Assembly: GCA_016794365.1 (NCBI GenBank)
Contig: JAEUKB010000017.1
Location: forward strand, 78,578 to 142,577
Source: Myxococcales bacterium
GTDB lineage: Bacteria; Myxococcota_A; Polyangia; Palsa-1104; JAEUJZ01
DNA length: 64,000 nt
Direction: 5' to 3'
In this document: piece after piece, positions 50,089 to 58,238 of the stretch
Layout of the letters: every line of letters starts with the position of its first letter
Position numbering within the stretch: position 1 is the first letter of the stretch
The notes under the pieces: model-generated
Seen by the model: the letters and a program-made list of their open reading frames with translations, nothing else
Told to the model about the DNA's origin: nothing
Database searches by the model: none
Translations under genes and position numbers: made by a program

Positions 50089-50670
50089 ATGTTTCCAAAC
50101 ACCAAGTACGTAGTCGGACTGCTGTTTTCAGGAATGCTCCTATGGAGCGGCTGCGACGGAACAGGGAGCCCCGGACCGGGCGGTGGCACAGGGGGCGGTG
50201 GCACAGGAGGCGGCGGCACAGGAGGCGGTGGCACAGTGGGCTGTCCATCTGGATGTAGCAGAGGCTTTATCTGTCAAAGTAGTAGCTGTGTTCTGGATCC
50301 AACAGGACGCTGGGTGCTGCGCATTACGTCAGGGGTTGTAGCCAGTCGCAACTCGAGCGGATCCAACTGGGACGCTGATCTGTCTGCACCGGATCCCAAA
50401 GTCTGTCTCACCATCAATGGCAATCGAAGCTGCACCCGAACCATTCAGGACAGCTACACGCCACTGTGGAACACAGACTTCCCCGCAGCCACGGCCACCG
50501 CACTCCAGTCCGGCGTCAACATCGAGTATGCAGATGCCGATCTCACCGTCGATGATCCGATCTGTTCAGGAATGCTTTCCGCAACCGCATCCGACTTCCA
50601 AAGCGGAAGCTGGGGCTTTCTCTGTCAGTCCGGTCAGAGCAGAGTCAACGCACAGCTCATCGCGCAGTAA
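50089..50670 (+). CDS. C2-like domain lipoprotein with Gly-rich linker
   Basis: 193 residues; AAGGGAAGA upstream of the ATG. Signal peptide MFPNTKYVVGLLFSGMLLWS then GC (lipobox), followed by a GGGGT repeat linker (about residues 30-50, encoded by 15-bp DNA repeats), a small Cys-rich piece (CPSGCSRGFICQSSSC) and a ~130-residue beta-domain. That domain (WVLRITSGVVASRNSSG, WDADLSAPDPKVCLTI, RTIQDSYTPLWNTDFP) follows the pattern of C2-like domains (WD....PD ... T....TP.WN). Possible Ca2+ or membrane binding; Asp positions support but do not prove it. Confidence 0.65.
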   Translation: MFPNTKYVVGLLFSGMLLWSGCDGTGSPGPGGGTGGGGTGGGGTGGGGTVGCPSGCSRGFICQSSSCVLDPTGRWVLRITSGVVASRNSSGSNWDADLSAPDPKVCLTINGNRSCTRTIQDSYTPLWNTDFPAATATALQSGVNIEYADADLTVDDPICSGMLSATASDFQSGSWGFLCQSGQSRVNAQLIAQ

Positions 50671-50745
50671 CAGAGACGCAGCATCTTGAATCTGGACACT
50701 CCTTTGGGGAAAAGGAGTCCGTCCATCAAGCAGCGTACATCTGTC

Positions 50746-51552
50746 CTAGCTCCTCTCAGAATCTGCCAGTCGATCCCGAATGTCTTGCAGCCATCCCAGC
50801 AGCGGAGCCAGCTCGCGCTCGATCGCTGGGTATTCCTGTAGGAATGCTGGCACCGACGGAGCTTGCCCGAGATCAACGCGACGCAGATAGTCTTGCAGTG
50901 CGATATCCAGCTCTTCTTCTGCGCGCCGCTTGATGCGTGGTTTTTGTGGATCGAGTCGCGTCCGCAGCGTCGCGAGTCCACGCTTGAGCAGACTCGCAAT
51001 CGCTTGCTCTGATTCGTGAAGCTGCGTCGCCATCTCTTCCAGACTCCGCTCTTCCAGAAGACGCAGATACAACACCTCGCGCTGACGAGCCGGAAGTCGC
51101 GTGATCTCTGCAACGACCTCTCGATAGCCTTGTCGATTGGACACAAGCTGGCTCAGTCGCAGCGCAGGATTCGCAAGCTGCTCGTCGATCTCTGTCGTCT
51201 GTTGATCGGCACGCTTTTCCGCGCGACTGTGACGATGCGTCTGCATGATCGCGGTCTGTAAAATCGCAGAGAGCCACGCGCGCAGCTCTTGGCGACTCTC
51301 TCCACGAAAGTCAGATAGAAAACGGAGCGCCAGCACACTCGCTTCCTGCACCACATCTGACGGTCTGCGTCCAGCGGGCTGACGGATTCCCAAGCTGCGA
51401 CGGACACGACCGAGTAGCCAAGGTCGCCAGCGCTGGAGCAAGAGTCCAAGCGCAGCCACATCTTGCTGCACAACCTTCGCACAGAGCTGTCGCTCCGCAT
51501 CGTCCGGTTGCATGTCCGCATCGCGACGATGCATCTCGTTGTCTGACGGCAT
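50746..51552 (-). CDS. Sigma-70 (ECF-like) factor with C-terminal kinase-associated-type extension
   Basis: 268 residues. Region 2: LLQRWRPWLLGRVRRSLGI, RRPSDVVQEASVLALRFLSD, RQELRAWLSAILQTAIMQT. Region 4: LPARQREVLYLRLLEERSLE, EMATQLHESEQAIASLLKRG. After ~210 comes ALQDYLRRVDLGQAPSVPAF, LQEYPAIERELAPLLGW, a segment widespread at the N-termini of planctomycetal and myxobacterial Ser/Thr kinases and on their linked sigma factors. It lies close to two kinases but on the opposite strand, separated by a convergent lipoprotein gene. Confidence 0.8.
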   Translation of the reverse strand: MPSDNEMHRRDADMQPDDAERQLCAKVVQQDVAALGLLLQRWRPWLLGRVRRSLGIRQPAGRRPSDVVQEASVLALRFLSDFRGESRQELRAWLSAILQTAIMQTHRHSRAEKRADQQTTEIDEQLANPALRLSQLVSNRQGYREVVAEITRLPARQREVLYLRLLEERSLEEMATQLHESEQAIASLLKRGLATLRTRLDPQKPRIKRRAEEELDIALQDYLRRVDLGQAPSVPAFLQEYPAIERELAPLLGWLQDIRDRLADSERS

Positions 51553-51664
51553 ATGAAACCGTCTCTATCACATCTGACAAGGATTCCGATCGTCTGGATC
51601 CAGACAGGACTTCACAGAGAAGACAGGAGCGAGCCCCCAACGAGTTTGCAGCGACAGAGAAGGA

Positions 51665-52108
51665 CTACTTGGCCGCTGATGCTGGGGTCCCTTCCGCTGC
51701 GGGCGCGGCGTTTGACACACCAGCCGCTGGATCCACCGTGGTCATGGGAACGCCTCCTGCGCCCATCGCGTTGCCGTCGCGATACTCAATCCGAGAGTCC
51801 ACTTCTCCGGTTTCGCGGAAGAACGTCCATACACCTTCGCGTCGTCCTTCCCGATACATTCCGGCCGACTTTTTGTTTCCGTTTTCCCACCAATCGACAA
51901 ACTCTCCGTGCTTGACACCGTCGGGACGCTGACACCAAGCAGAGATGTAGGTCTGAAAGGACACACCGCGCGATAGCTCGGTTCCTTTTTGGCAGGTCAC
52001 GGCCTTGGCCGGATCAGTAATTCGTGCGGGCTCTGTCAACGGAACATGCGAATGAGCACACGCACACAGCAGCGAAAACGCGGTCACAGTCAGGCTGAAA
52101 AAGCGCAT
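51665..52108 (-). CDS. MORN/YwqK-repeat lipoprotein
   Basis: Start at 52108 gives MRFFSLTVTAFSLLCACAHS with lipobox LLCAC; the frame runs open to 52186. The 147-residue protein carries two MORN_2/YwqK-type repeats (HGEFVDWWENGNKKSAGMY, REGVWTFFRETGEVDSRIEY) and an Ala/Thr/Pro-rich tail. MORN-like repeats bind lipids or proteins at membranes in various contexts; the role here is unknown. Divergent from phoH. Confidence 0.75.
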   Translation of the reverse strand: MRFFSLTVTAFSLLCACAHSHVPLTEPARITDPAKAVTCQKGTELSRGVSFQTYISAWCQRPDGVKHGEFVDWWENGNKKSAGMYREGRREGVWTFFRETGEVDSRIEYRDGNAMGAGGVPMTTVDPAAGVSNAAPAAEGTPASAAK

Positions 52109-52220
52109 ACCGCAGCCTACCATCGATCGATATCGCGTGCAGGAGCAGTCCTCCGACAGCGACCTTCGCGAAACAGGAAACGGCAACAGCCAAGCTGCAC
52201 GATCCGCGCTTGTGGACCGG

Positions 52221-52254
52221 AATCGGTTATCGCTTGTAATCGGTTATCGCTTGT
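52221..52254. repeat. Perfect 17-bp tandem duplication upstream of phoH
   Basis: AATCGGTTATCGCTTGT occurs at 52221-52237 and immediately again at 52238-52254, 40 bp before the phoH start. It may contain doubled regulator sites or be a recent slippage. Confidence 0.6.
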
Positions 52255-52294
52255 AAGCTGATGGTCTTTTCCGCGACATCATCGCACATCCGAC

Positions 52295-53410
52295 ATGGAC
52301 AAACACAGACGTCACGATCCTCGGCCCGGTCAGAGCAGCGATCTGGTGCGAGAGCAGCTCACTTTTGCAGACAACTCCGTCGCTGTTGCGCTGTACGGAC
52401 AGAACAACAGCCACCTGCGGATCATCGAGCGGCAGCTTGGACTGTCGCTCCACGCGCGCGGAAATGAGCTGTCCCTCATCGGATCCAAAGACAGCGTCGA
52501 GCTGGCGCATCGTCTGATCGAGCAGCTCCGCACCATGCAGCAGCAAGGTCGCACGATAACCACCGACGATGTGGTGCGTGGGCTCCAGATGATTCGACAC
52601 GACAAAGACGCGGCGGTCAGCGAGGTCTTACGAGACGCCGTCGTCGTCGCCAGTCGCAGCCGTCCCGTCATTCCCAAGAGCGTCGCGCAGCAGCGTTACC
52701 TCGATGCCATTCGCAGTGAAGATGTGGTCTTTGGCATCGGTCCCGCAGGCACCGGCAAGACCTATCTGGCGATGGCGATGGCCGTCAAAGCGCTGCTCGA
52801 CAAGCAAGTGCGACGGATCGTGCTGTGTCGTCCCGCCGTCGAAGCAGGAGAAAAGCTCGGCTTTTTGCCCGGCACGATGCAAGACAAGGTCAATCCCTAT
52901 CTGCGACCGCTCTACGACGCGCTCAACGACCTGCTCGACATGGAACGCGCGCAAATCTTGATGGAACGCGGCCAGATCGAGGTCGCACCGCTCGCATTTA
53001 TGCGCGGTCGCACGCTCAATGACTCGTTTGTCATCCTCGACGAAGCCCAAAACACCACCAGCGAGCAGATGAAGATGTTTCTGACGCGCCTGGGCTACGA
53101 CAGCAAAGCGGTCATCACCGGAGACATCACCCAGATCGACCTGCCGACACGCGGTCAGAGCGGACTGGTCGAAGCGATGCGACTGCTGAGCGGCATCGTC
53201 GGCATCGAGTTCGTTCACTTCACCGAGGTCGATGTCGTTCGGCATCCGCTCGTCGCGGCGATCATTCGCGCCTACGATGCACGCGAAACCAGTCGCAGAA
53301 ATCCCGCGTCCGCCATTGGGCAAGTGTCCAGCGAAACCGGCGCACCGGGCGAAGCCAAGTCTTTCAGCGAAACTGGCGAGCCTCCAGCGAAAAGCCCCGT
53401 CGAGCCCTAA
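52295..53410 (+). CDS. phoH: PhoH-family ATPase (YbeZ type)
   Basis: 371 residues. An N-terminal KH-like part (residues ~20-120) precedes the PhoH P-loop ATPase: SVAQQRYLDAIRSEDVVFGI, Walker A GPAGTGKT, LCRPAVEAGEKLGFLPG, Walker B VILDEAQNTTSEQMKMFLTR, and KAVITGDITQIDLP. The C-terminal ~40 residues are Ser/Pro/Ala-rich and variable. PhoH/YbeZ proteins are linked to RNA metabolism and ribosome maturation with YbeY, but ybeY is not the next gene here. Followed after 55 bp by a dsbD-type gene on the same strand. Confidence 0.9.
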   Translation: MDKHRRHDPRPGQSSDLVREQLTFADNSVAVALYGQNNSHLRIIERQLGLSLHARGNELSLIGSKDSVELAHRLIEQLRTMQQQGRTITTDDVVRGLQMIRHDKDAAVSEVLRDAVVVASRSRPVIPKSVAQQRYLDAIRSEDVVFGIGPAGTGKTYLAMAMAVKALLDKQVRRIVLCRPAVEAGEKLGFLPGTMQDKVNPYLRPLYDALNDLLDMERAQILMERGQIEVAPLAFMRGRTLNDSFVILDEAQNTTSEQMKMFLTRLGYDSKAVITGDITQIDLPTRGQSGLVEAMRLLSGIVGIEFVHFTEVDVVRHPLVAAIIRAYDARETSRRNPASAIGQVSSETGAPGEAKSFSETGEPPAKSPVEP

Positions 53411-53465
53411 CGAGTCCACATTTTCGGGAATGTCAGCCCGCAGGCCCGGTGTTATTAGGAACATC

Positions 53466-54788
53466 ATGTTGCCCCACATCACTTTGCGCCGGTTGCTCGT
53501 AGCTTGTGCGCTGCTGATTCCGGCGCTGGCTTCGGCGGCTCCGCTGGAAACCGATCTCGGAGAAAAGCTGTCCGCTGCGCTGCACGCGGTCACAGCGCCC
53601 GGTGGTTCCATTCGGCTGGCGTACTTGCTCGCATTTTTGGGCGGACTGGCGACCAGCTTGACCCCGTGCGTCTATCCGCTGATTCCCATCACCATCAGCC
53701 TGTTCGGAGCCCGCGAAGCGCCGCGTGCCCACGCCCTCGGTCTGGCGGCCTGCTATGTCGGTGGCATTGCGGCGACCTACACCACGCTCGGACTGGCTGT
53801 GGGACTGCTTGGCGGGCAGTTTGGCTCGTTTATGAGCAGCCCGTGGGTCATCGTCCCGGTCGCACTGTTCTTTCTGCTGATGGCGGCATCCATGTTTGGC
53901 GCGTTCGAGCTATCGCTTCCAAACGAGCTACAAGGCCGACTCTCGCAAGTGGGTGGGCGCGGACCCATCGGCGCATTTCTGATGGGCCTGGTGGCAGGCA
54001 TTGTGGCTGCGCCGTGTACGGGACCACCGCTGGCTGCGCTGCTGGTGTTTGTCAGCACCCAGCGCTCGGTTGTGCTCGGCGGATCGCTGCTGTTTACCTA
54101 TGCGCTGGGAATGGGCGTGCTGTTTTTTGTGATCGCAGGCTTCGCGCTCAAGATGCCCAAGTCTGGAGCCTGGATGGACGGCGTAAAAGCCGTCTTCGGC
54201 GTGATCATGACCGTCGCAGCGCTCTATTACCTGCGCAACATCATCCCGCTGCTGCGTAGCTTTGGCACAAGCTCGCACACGTTTTTGCTCTCTCAGCTTG
54301 CGATCGTTTCCGTCGGTGTCTTGGTGGGCGGTCTGACGCTCAGCTTTTCCGACGGGCTCACGCGTGCGCTGCGCAAAGGTGTCGGCGTCGCGCTGATGGT
54401 GATTGGTCTGTACGGCTGTGTGGCCTGGACGCTGGCACCACGCGGCAACCTGACCTGGATGACCGACGAAACACTGGCGCTGGCCAAGGCAAAGAGCGAA
54501 GGAAAGCCGCTGCTCATCGACTTTGGCGCCGACTGGTGTCTGCCTTGTAAGCAGATGGAGCTAAAGACCTTCCCAAACGAAGACATCCGTCGCGAACTGA
54601 GTCGCTTTGTGCTGCTCCGCGTCGATTGTAGCGAGGAAACCGAGCAGAACACCGCGCTGCAAAACAAGTATCAATCGCAGACGCTGCCGTCGGTGCTGAT
54701 CTTCGATCGAACGGGCAATCGCACCGCTTGGTTCCGGGAATACACGCCGCCAGAAGCGCTCTTGCCTGCGCTGCAAAAAACGCCCTAA
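53466..54788 (+). CDS. dsbD: DsbD/DipZ-type thiol:disulfide interchange protein, no N-terminal alpha domain
   Basis: ATG 53466 with TTAGGAAC upstream opens a signal peptide (MLPHITLRRLLVACALLIPA ending ASA); the frame is open to 53232 but overlaps phoH. Residues ~45-310 are the eight-helix membrane domain with the paired Cys in SLTPCVYPLIP and VAAPCTGPP. The C-terminal domain (~330-440) is thioredoxin-like with DWCLPCKQME. It passes electrons from the cytoplasm to periplasmic thiol proteins, useful for cytochrome c and copper protein maturation. E. coli DsbD has an extra periplasmic alpha domain that is absent here; many bacterial relatives lack it. Confidence 0.9.
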   Translation: MLPHITLRRLLVACALLIPALASAAPLETDLGEKLSAALHAVTAPGGSIRLAYLLAFLGGLATSLTPCVYPLIPITISLFGAREAPRAHALGLAACYVGGIAATYTTLGLAVGLLGGQFGSFMSSPWVIVPVALFFLLMAASMFGAFELSLPNELQGRLSQVGGRGPIGAFLMGLVAGIVAAPCTGPPLAALLVFVSTQRSVVLGGSLLFTYALGMGVLFFVIAGFALKMPKSGAWMDGVKAVFGVIMTVAALYYLRNIIPLLRSFGTSSHTFLLSQLAIVSVGVLVGGLTLSFSDGLTRALRKGVGVALMVIGLYGCVAWTLAPRGNLTWMTDETLALAKAKSEGKPLLIDFGADWCLPCKQMELKTFPNEDIRRELSRFVLLRVDCSEETEQNTALQNKYQSQTLPSVLIFDRTGNRTAWFREYTPPEALLPALQKTP

Positions 54789-54793
54789 CTGTC

Positions 54794-55243
54794 ATGGCTT
54801 TGTCGAAAATGTCCAAGCCACCGCTGCGTGGCGCACCGACGCGCGCTTCCAAAGTCGCGCCCAAGTCCGATAAGAAAAAAGACGCCAAAGCCGGTGGAGA
54901 TCAGCCAGCGACGGGCACAACCAGCGAAGGCTCGCGCACCAAGATTCCCGAGCTGCTCGCAGAGCTGGAAGAAGCCGCCAAGCAGCTTGATGTTCGCGTG
55001 ACGTACGAAGCGATGACCGGCGAGCTAGGCGGCGGCGGGCTGTGTAAGGTCAAAGGTCAGTGGCGCGTCATCATCGACAAGCGCGCAACGCCGGGAGACC
55101 GGCTGTCGATCTTGGCGCTCGCGCTGAGTCGGATTCCTCGTGATGGGCTGACGCTTTCGCCCGCTGCCGACAAGCTGCTGAGCGATGTCCGTCCGCGCGA
55201 GGTCACGCTCGAAGACGATGGGCTCGGCGCAGACGCTTCTTGA
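54794..55243 (+). CDS. Conserved hypothetical protein, 149 aa
   Basis: Start at 54794 (MALSKMSKPPLRGAPTRA), 5 bp after the dsbD stop, so probably translated from the same mRNA. The first ~60 residues are Lys/Pro/Ala-rich and disordered. Residues ~65-130 form a compact alpha/beta part (KIPELLAELEEAAKQLDVRV, MTGELGGGGLCKVKGQWRVI, GDRLSILALALSRIP). I recognise no characterised family. No signal or TM segment. Confidence 0.6.
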   Translation: MALSKMSKPPLRGAPTRASKVAPKSDKKKDAKAGGDQPATGTTSEGSRTKIPELLAELEEAAKQLDVRVTYEAMTGELGGGGLCKVKGQWRVIIDKRATPGDRLSILALALSRIPRDGLTLSPAADKLLSDVRPREVTLEDDGLGADAS

Positions 55244-55277
55244 ACCGACGGAAGCGACTTCCCCCAAGCCGCTGCAA

Positions 55278-57260
55278 CTACTGTCCGGTGAGCAGCCCGA
55301 AGACCTGCGGTCCATTGCGCGAGATGGCGGGAACAAGACCTCCTTCGCGCTGAAGCGCCAAAATCAGCGGCGTGCTGCCCTTGGCATGGAAGGTCTTGCC
55401 GGAACGAACGTGCGTCACGGTGCCGCTCATATCGACGCGCAGCTCGTCGTCTTCCTCGGTTAGCTGATAGAACTCTTCGTCGGAAATGACCAGAAACGGC
55501 AGCGCTTCGTTTACCAGGTTGCGCTTGTGAATGAACGCGTAGCTCTTGGCAATCACTGCCGCCACGCCCGCACCTTTGAGCGCCCACACCGCTTGCTCTC
55601 GACTCGAACCCGAGCCCCAGCCTTCTTCCGCGACGACGATGTTTTGACCTGCGCGCGCTCGCTCCGCAAAGCCGGGACGCACAAACTCGAAGCAGTGATC
55701 GCCCAGCTCTTTGAAGTCGGTCAGGTGACAGAACTGGCCAGGAATGATCGCGTCGGTGTCGATGTGGTTGCCAAAGCGCTGGGTGCGACCGCTGATCGTG
55801 CCAGCATCGAGGCTTGCCGCACCGCTCTTTCCGACGCTGGATGCTGATTCCACCGCGACATTGGGCTCGCTCACCTTCACGTCGGGCAGCCGACTGTCTG
55901 TGCGATGCAAAATTCGCAGGAAGCGATCCTGATCGATGCCTTGTAGCAGCTCGCGCGGATCGCGAATCGCCATGCCGAGCGACGCTGCTGCCACCGCTGG
56001 ACCCGACGCCAGCCACGCCAACGAGCCTTCGCCCATTCGGTTTGGATAGTTGCGATTCTGCGACGACAGCCAGGTCTCTCCTTTGCCCGCACGCTGACTT
56101 GCGACGCCCAGACACATCGAGCAGCCCGGCGGATCGATCTGAAAGCCCGCCTGCTCATAGAAGCGCCACAGACCCGCTTCGTACAGCCGTCCCTGAATCG
56201 ACAGATCGCCGGGAACCACCAAGCGCCGACCCGTTCCCGTTGGCTCGATGCCGCGTCGCAGCGCTTGTTCCAGCACCAGCGCGCCCAGCACCAGCTCTTC
56301 TTCCGTCGTCGTACAAGCTCCGATGAACACACCGTGAACCGGCATCCCAACGTGCTGCGAAAGGGGAACCACATTGTCCGGCGAAAACGGCTTGGCGACG
56401 AGAGGTTCCAGCGTATCGAGTCGAATCGTGTGCCGCGCAATGTACGGCGCATCGTCGTCTGCTCGGAAGAAGTAGCCGCCCGAAGCATCCGGCGATTCCG
56501 TTCGCTGCGCGAGCCATGCAGCCGTCACCGCGTCAGGCTCGAAGATGCCGTTGAGCCCACCAAACTCCGCCGTCATGTTGGCGATGGTGAAGCGCATGTC
56601 CGTCGAAAACGCAGACACCGCAGAGCCGCGATATTCAACGCTGCGCTCCATCGCCACCGTGTTGCGACCCAGCTCGCCGAGCGTACGCAGGATGATGTCT
56701 TTGCCGGTCAAGCCAAAGCCCGGCGTTCCTTCGTATTCCACCGAGATCGCGTCGGGAACTTCGATCCACGACTCTCCCAGCACCATCGCGGCGGTGACAT
56801 CCGCGCCACCCAGACCAATCGCAAACGCGCCCAGTCCACCGTGTGACGACGAGTGCGAGTCCGCGCCAATCACAACCTGCCCCGGCAGCAGCAAGTCCCG
56901 ATAGAACTTGGTGTGCAGGATCGTCTGGTTCGCGTCGTAAAAGTGTCGCAGCTTGCGCTCTTTGGCGAAGTTCCGAGAGAGCTGCACCAGCTTCTGCGCC
57001 CGCACATCGCTCCGCAGCGTCGTCGGATCGACCGTGTGATCGACCGCTAGAAAGAAGCGCTCGGGATTGTGCAGCGGCGGACGACCCAGTGCGTCGTAGG
57101 TCTTGTCCATGCCGTTCCACGCCAGCTCGCTTGCGATGGTCCAATCGACCCGCACGCGCAGGATGTCGCCAGCTTGAACCCACGGCCTCGACAGCCCCAT
57201 TGCATGAGCTGCCAGAATCTTCTGCGTAAGCGTCATCGCTCGACGCGCTGAAGTCTGCAT
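55278..57260 (-). CDS. Fused aconitase-family hydro-lyase (LeuC- and LeuD-like in one chain)
   Basis: ~660 residues from MQTSARRAMTLTQKILAAHA (57260; MTLTQ at 57236 is an alternative). The large-subunit part (1-~460) has GADSHSSSHGGLGAFAIGLG, GAVTAAWL-type contacts, FIGACTTTEEELVLGA and DPPGCSMCLG, supplying the three Fe-S Cys ligands. After a linker, a swivelling LeuD-like domain follows (GNHIDTDAIIPGQFCHLTDF, GWGSGSSREQAVWALKGAGV, IHKRNLVNEALPFL). Isopropylmalate dehydratase and homoaconitase usually have separate subunits and aconitase a different domain spacing, so this fused chain could be either a 3-isopropylmalate/homoaconitate-like enzyme or a monomeric aconitase X-type relative. No leucine or lysine genes adjoin. 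Confidence 0.75.
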   Translation of the reverse strand: MQTSARRAMTLTQKILAAHAMGLSRPWVQAGDILRVRVDWTIASELAWNGMDKTYDALGRPPLHNPERFFLAVDHTVDPTTLRSDVRAQKLVQLSRNFAKERKLRHFYDANQTILHTKFYRDLLLPGQVVIGADSHSSSHGGLGAFAIGLGGADVTAAMVLGESWIEVPDAISVEYEGTPGFGLTGKDIILRTLGELGRNTVAMERSVEYRGSAVSAFSTDMRFTIANMTAEFGGLNGIFEPDAVTAAWLAQRTESPDASGGYFFRADDDAPYIARHTIRLDTLEPLVAKPFSPDNVVPLSQHVGMPVHGVFIGACTTTEEELVLGALVLEQALRRGIEPTGTGRRLVVPGDLSIQGRLYEAGLWRFYEQAGFQIDPPGCSMCLGVASQRAGKGETWLSSQNRNYPNRMGEGSLAWLASGPAVAAASLGMAIRDPRELLQGIDQDRFLRILHRTDSRLPDVKVSEPNVAVESASSVGKSGAASLDAGTISGRTQRFGNHIDTDAIIPGQFCHLTDFKELGDHCFEFVRPGFAERARAGQNIVVAEEGWGSGSSREQAVWALKGAGVAAVIAKSYAFIHKRNLVNEALPFLVISDEEFYQLTEEDDELRVDMSGTVTHVRSGKTFHAKGSTPLILALQREGGLVPAISRNGPQVFGLLTGQ

Positions 57261-57345
57261 CGTCATCGTTGTCACCGCCGAGGAAGCGAGCTTCCCCGGT
57301 GTCGCTAGGTTTGGAAGGGAAAACGAATAGAAATGCGCGGAGCGA

Positions 57346-58218
57346 CTACACTCCGCCGTCTTTCTTGACCGTGCACGAATCGCCCGAAGACTGCACGCCA
57401 TAGACGCGGATGTTGTAGTTGTTCATCGAGTACGTCGATGGCTTTTCCGGCGAGTTGGTTCCGCGAACCACGACGTAATACGGACCACCTGCTGGCAAGT
57501 TCGGCGCTTCGAGGCAGGCATTGTCCACCGCCGTCAGATCTGCCACCACGCGCTGCGGCTTCATCTCGCCGGTCGTATCGTCCTTGACGATGCGGAACAG
57601 CGCCACGTCGAGATCTCCGTAGCTGACCTTGTACGTCAGACGCACCAGCACCTTGGTCGGCTGCGACAGCTTGAACTTGAACACATCGACATCCGGCACG
57701 CTCGGAGCGCTCTGATCCGGGCAGATCTCGTACGCGCTTCCCAGCGTCGGCGTCGGATCAATCGGCAGCGGATTGCTCAGGCTCACCGACTGATCCGGCA
57801 TGTCATTCGGCTCAAACATGCGCTTGATCTCAGCCGCCGGATCCGGGTTCTGATCGTCGCGCTTGCAGCGCCACTTGCCCGTGTCCGGATCTTTGCCCGA
57901 CAGCAGCGGATCATTGGCGATGCCGGTGTAGTAGCTGCCTTTGACGCCAAAGTCCCAGTACGTAGCCGGTGTCACCGTCAGGTCTTCGGGAGCACGCGGC
58001 GGCACGCACGAGCCTTCCAGCGGATTGCCCGATACCGGATCGATCAGCGCATCACCACACAGCGAGCCGACGCAGCACACCAAGCCCCCCGGACAAGCAG
58101 GCTTGTCGGTCGCGTAGCAGCGAAAGGCTTTGCCCATGTCTTCGTCGCTGCTGTAGGTCGGCTTATAGCACGCCGCCGACAGGAGCATCACGGCGGTCAG
58201 AATTTTCGACAGACGCAT
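57346..58218 (-). CDS. Cys-rich lipoprotein, unknown function
   Basis: Start at 58218 has GGGAGGG 7-8 bp upstream and begins MRLSKILTAVMLLSAAC (lipobox). The ~290-residue protein has a Cys-rich segment (CYATDKPACPGGLVCCVGSL), a middle linker with Pro/Asp, and a beta-sandwich C-terminal part (DVDVFKFKLSQPTKVLVRLT, YGDLDVALFRIVKDDTTGEM, GGPYYVVVRGTNSPEKPSTY), like pre-peptidase C-terminal domains. It is the third gene of a minus-strand run with the two TPR/low-complexity genes; 20 bp separate it from the upstream gene. Confidence 0.65.
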   Translation of the reverse strand: MRLSKILTAVMLLSAACYKPTYSSDEDMGKAFRCYATDKPACPGGLVCCVGSLCGDALIDPVSGNPLEGSCVPPRAPEDLTVTPATYWDFGVKGSYYTGIANDPLLSGKDPDTGKWRCKRDDQNPDPAAEIKRMFEPNDMPDQSVSLSNPLPIDPTPTLGSAYEICPDQSAPSVPDVDVFKFKLSQPTKVLVRLTYKVSYGDLDVALFRIVKDDTTGEMKPQRVVADLTAVDNACLEAPNLPAGGPYYVVVRGTNSPEKPSTYSMNNYNIRVYGVQSSGDSCTVKKDGGV

Positions 58219-58238
58219 CAGAAACCCTCCCACAAGCC

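Noticed and set aside
50746..51552. Sigma factor as third gene of the kinase/CD-NTase operon
   Set aside because: It is on the opposite strand and separated by a lipoprotein gene; kept only as a possible functional neighbour.
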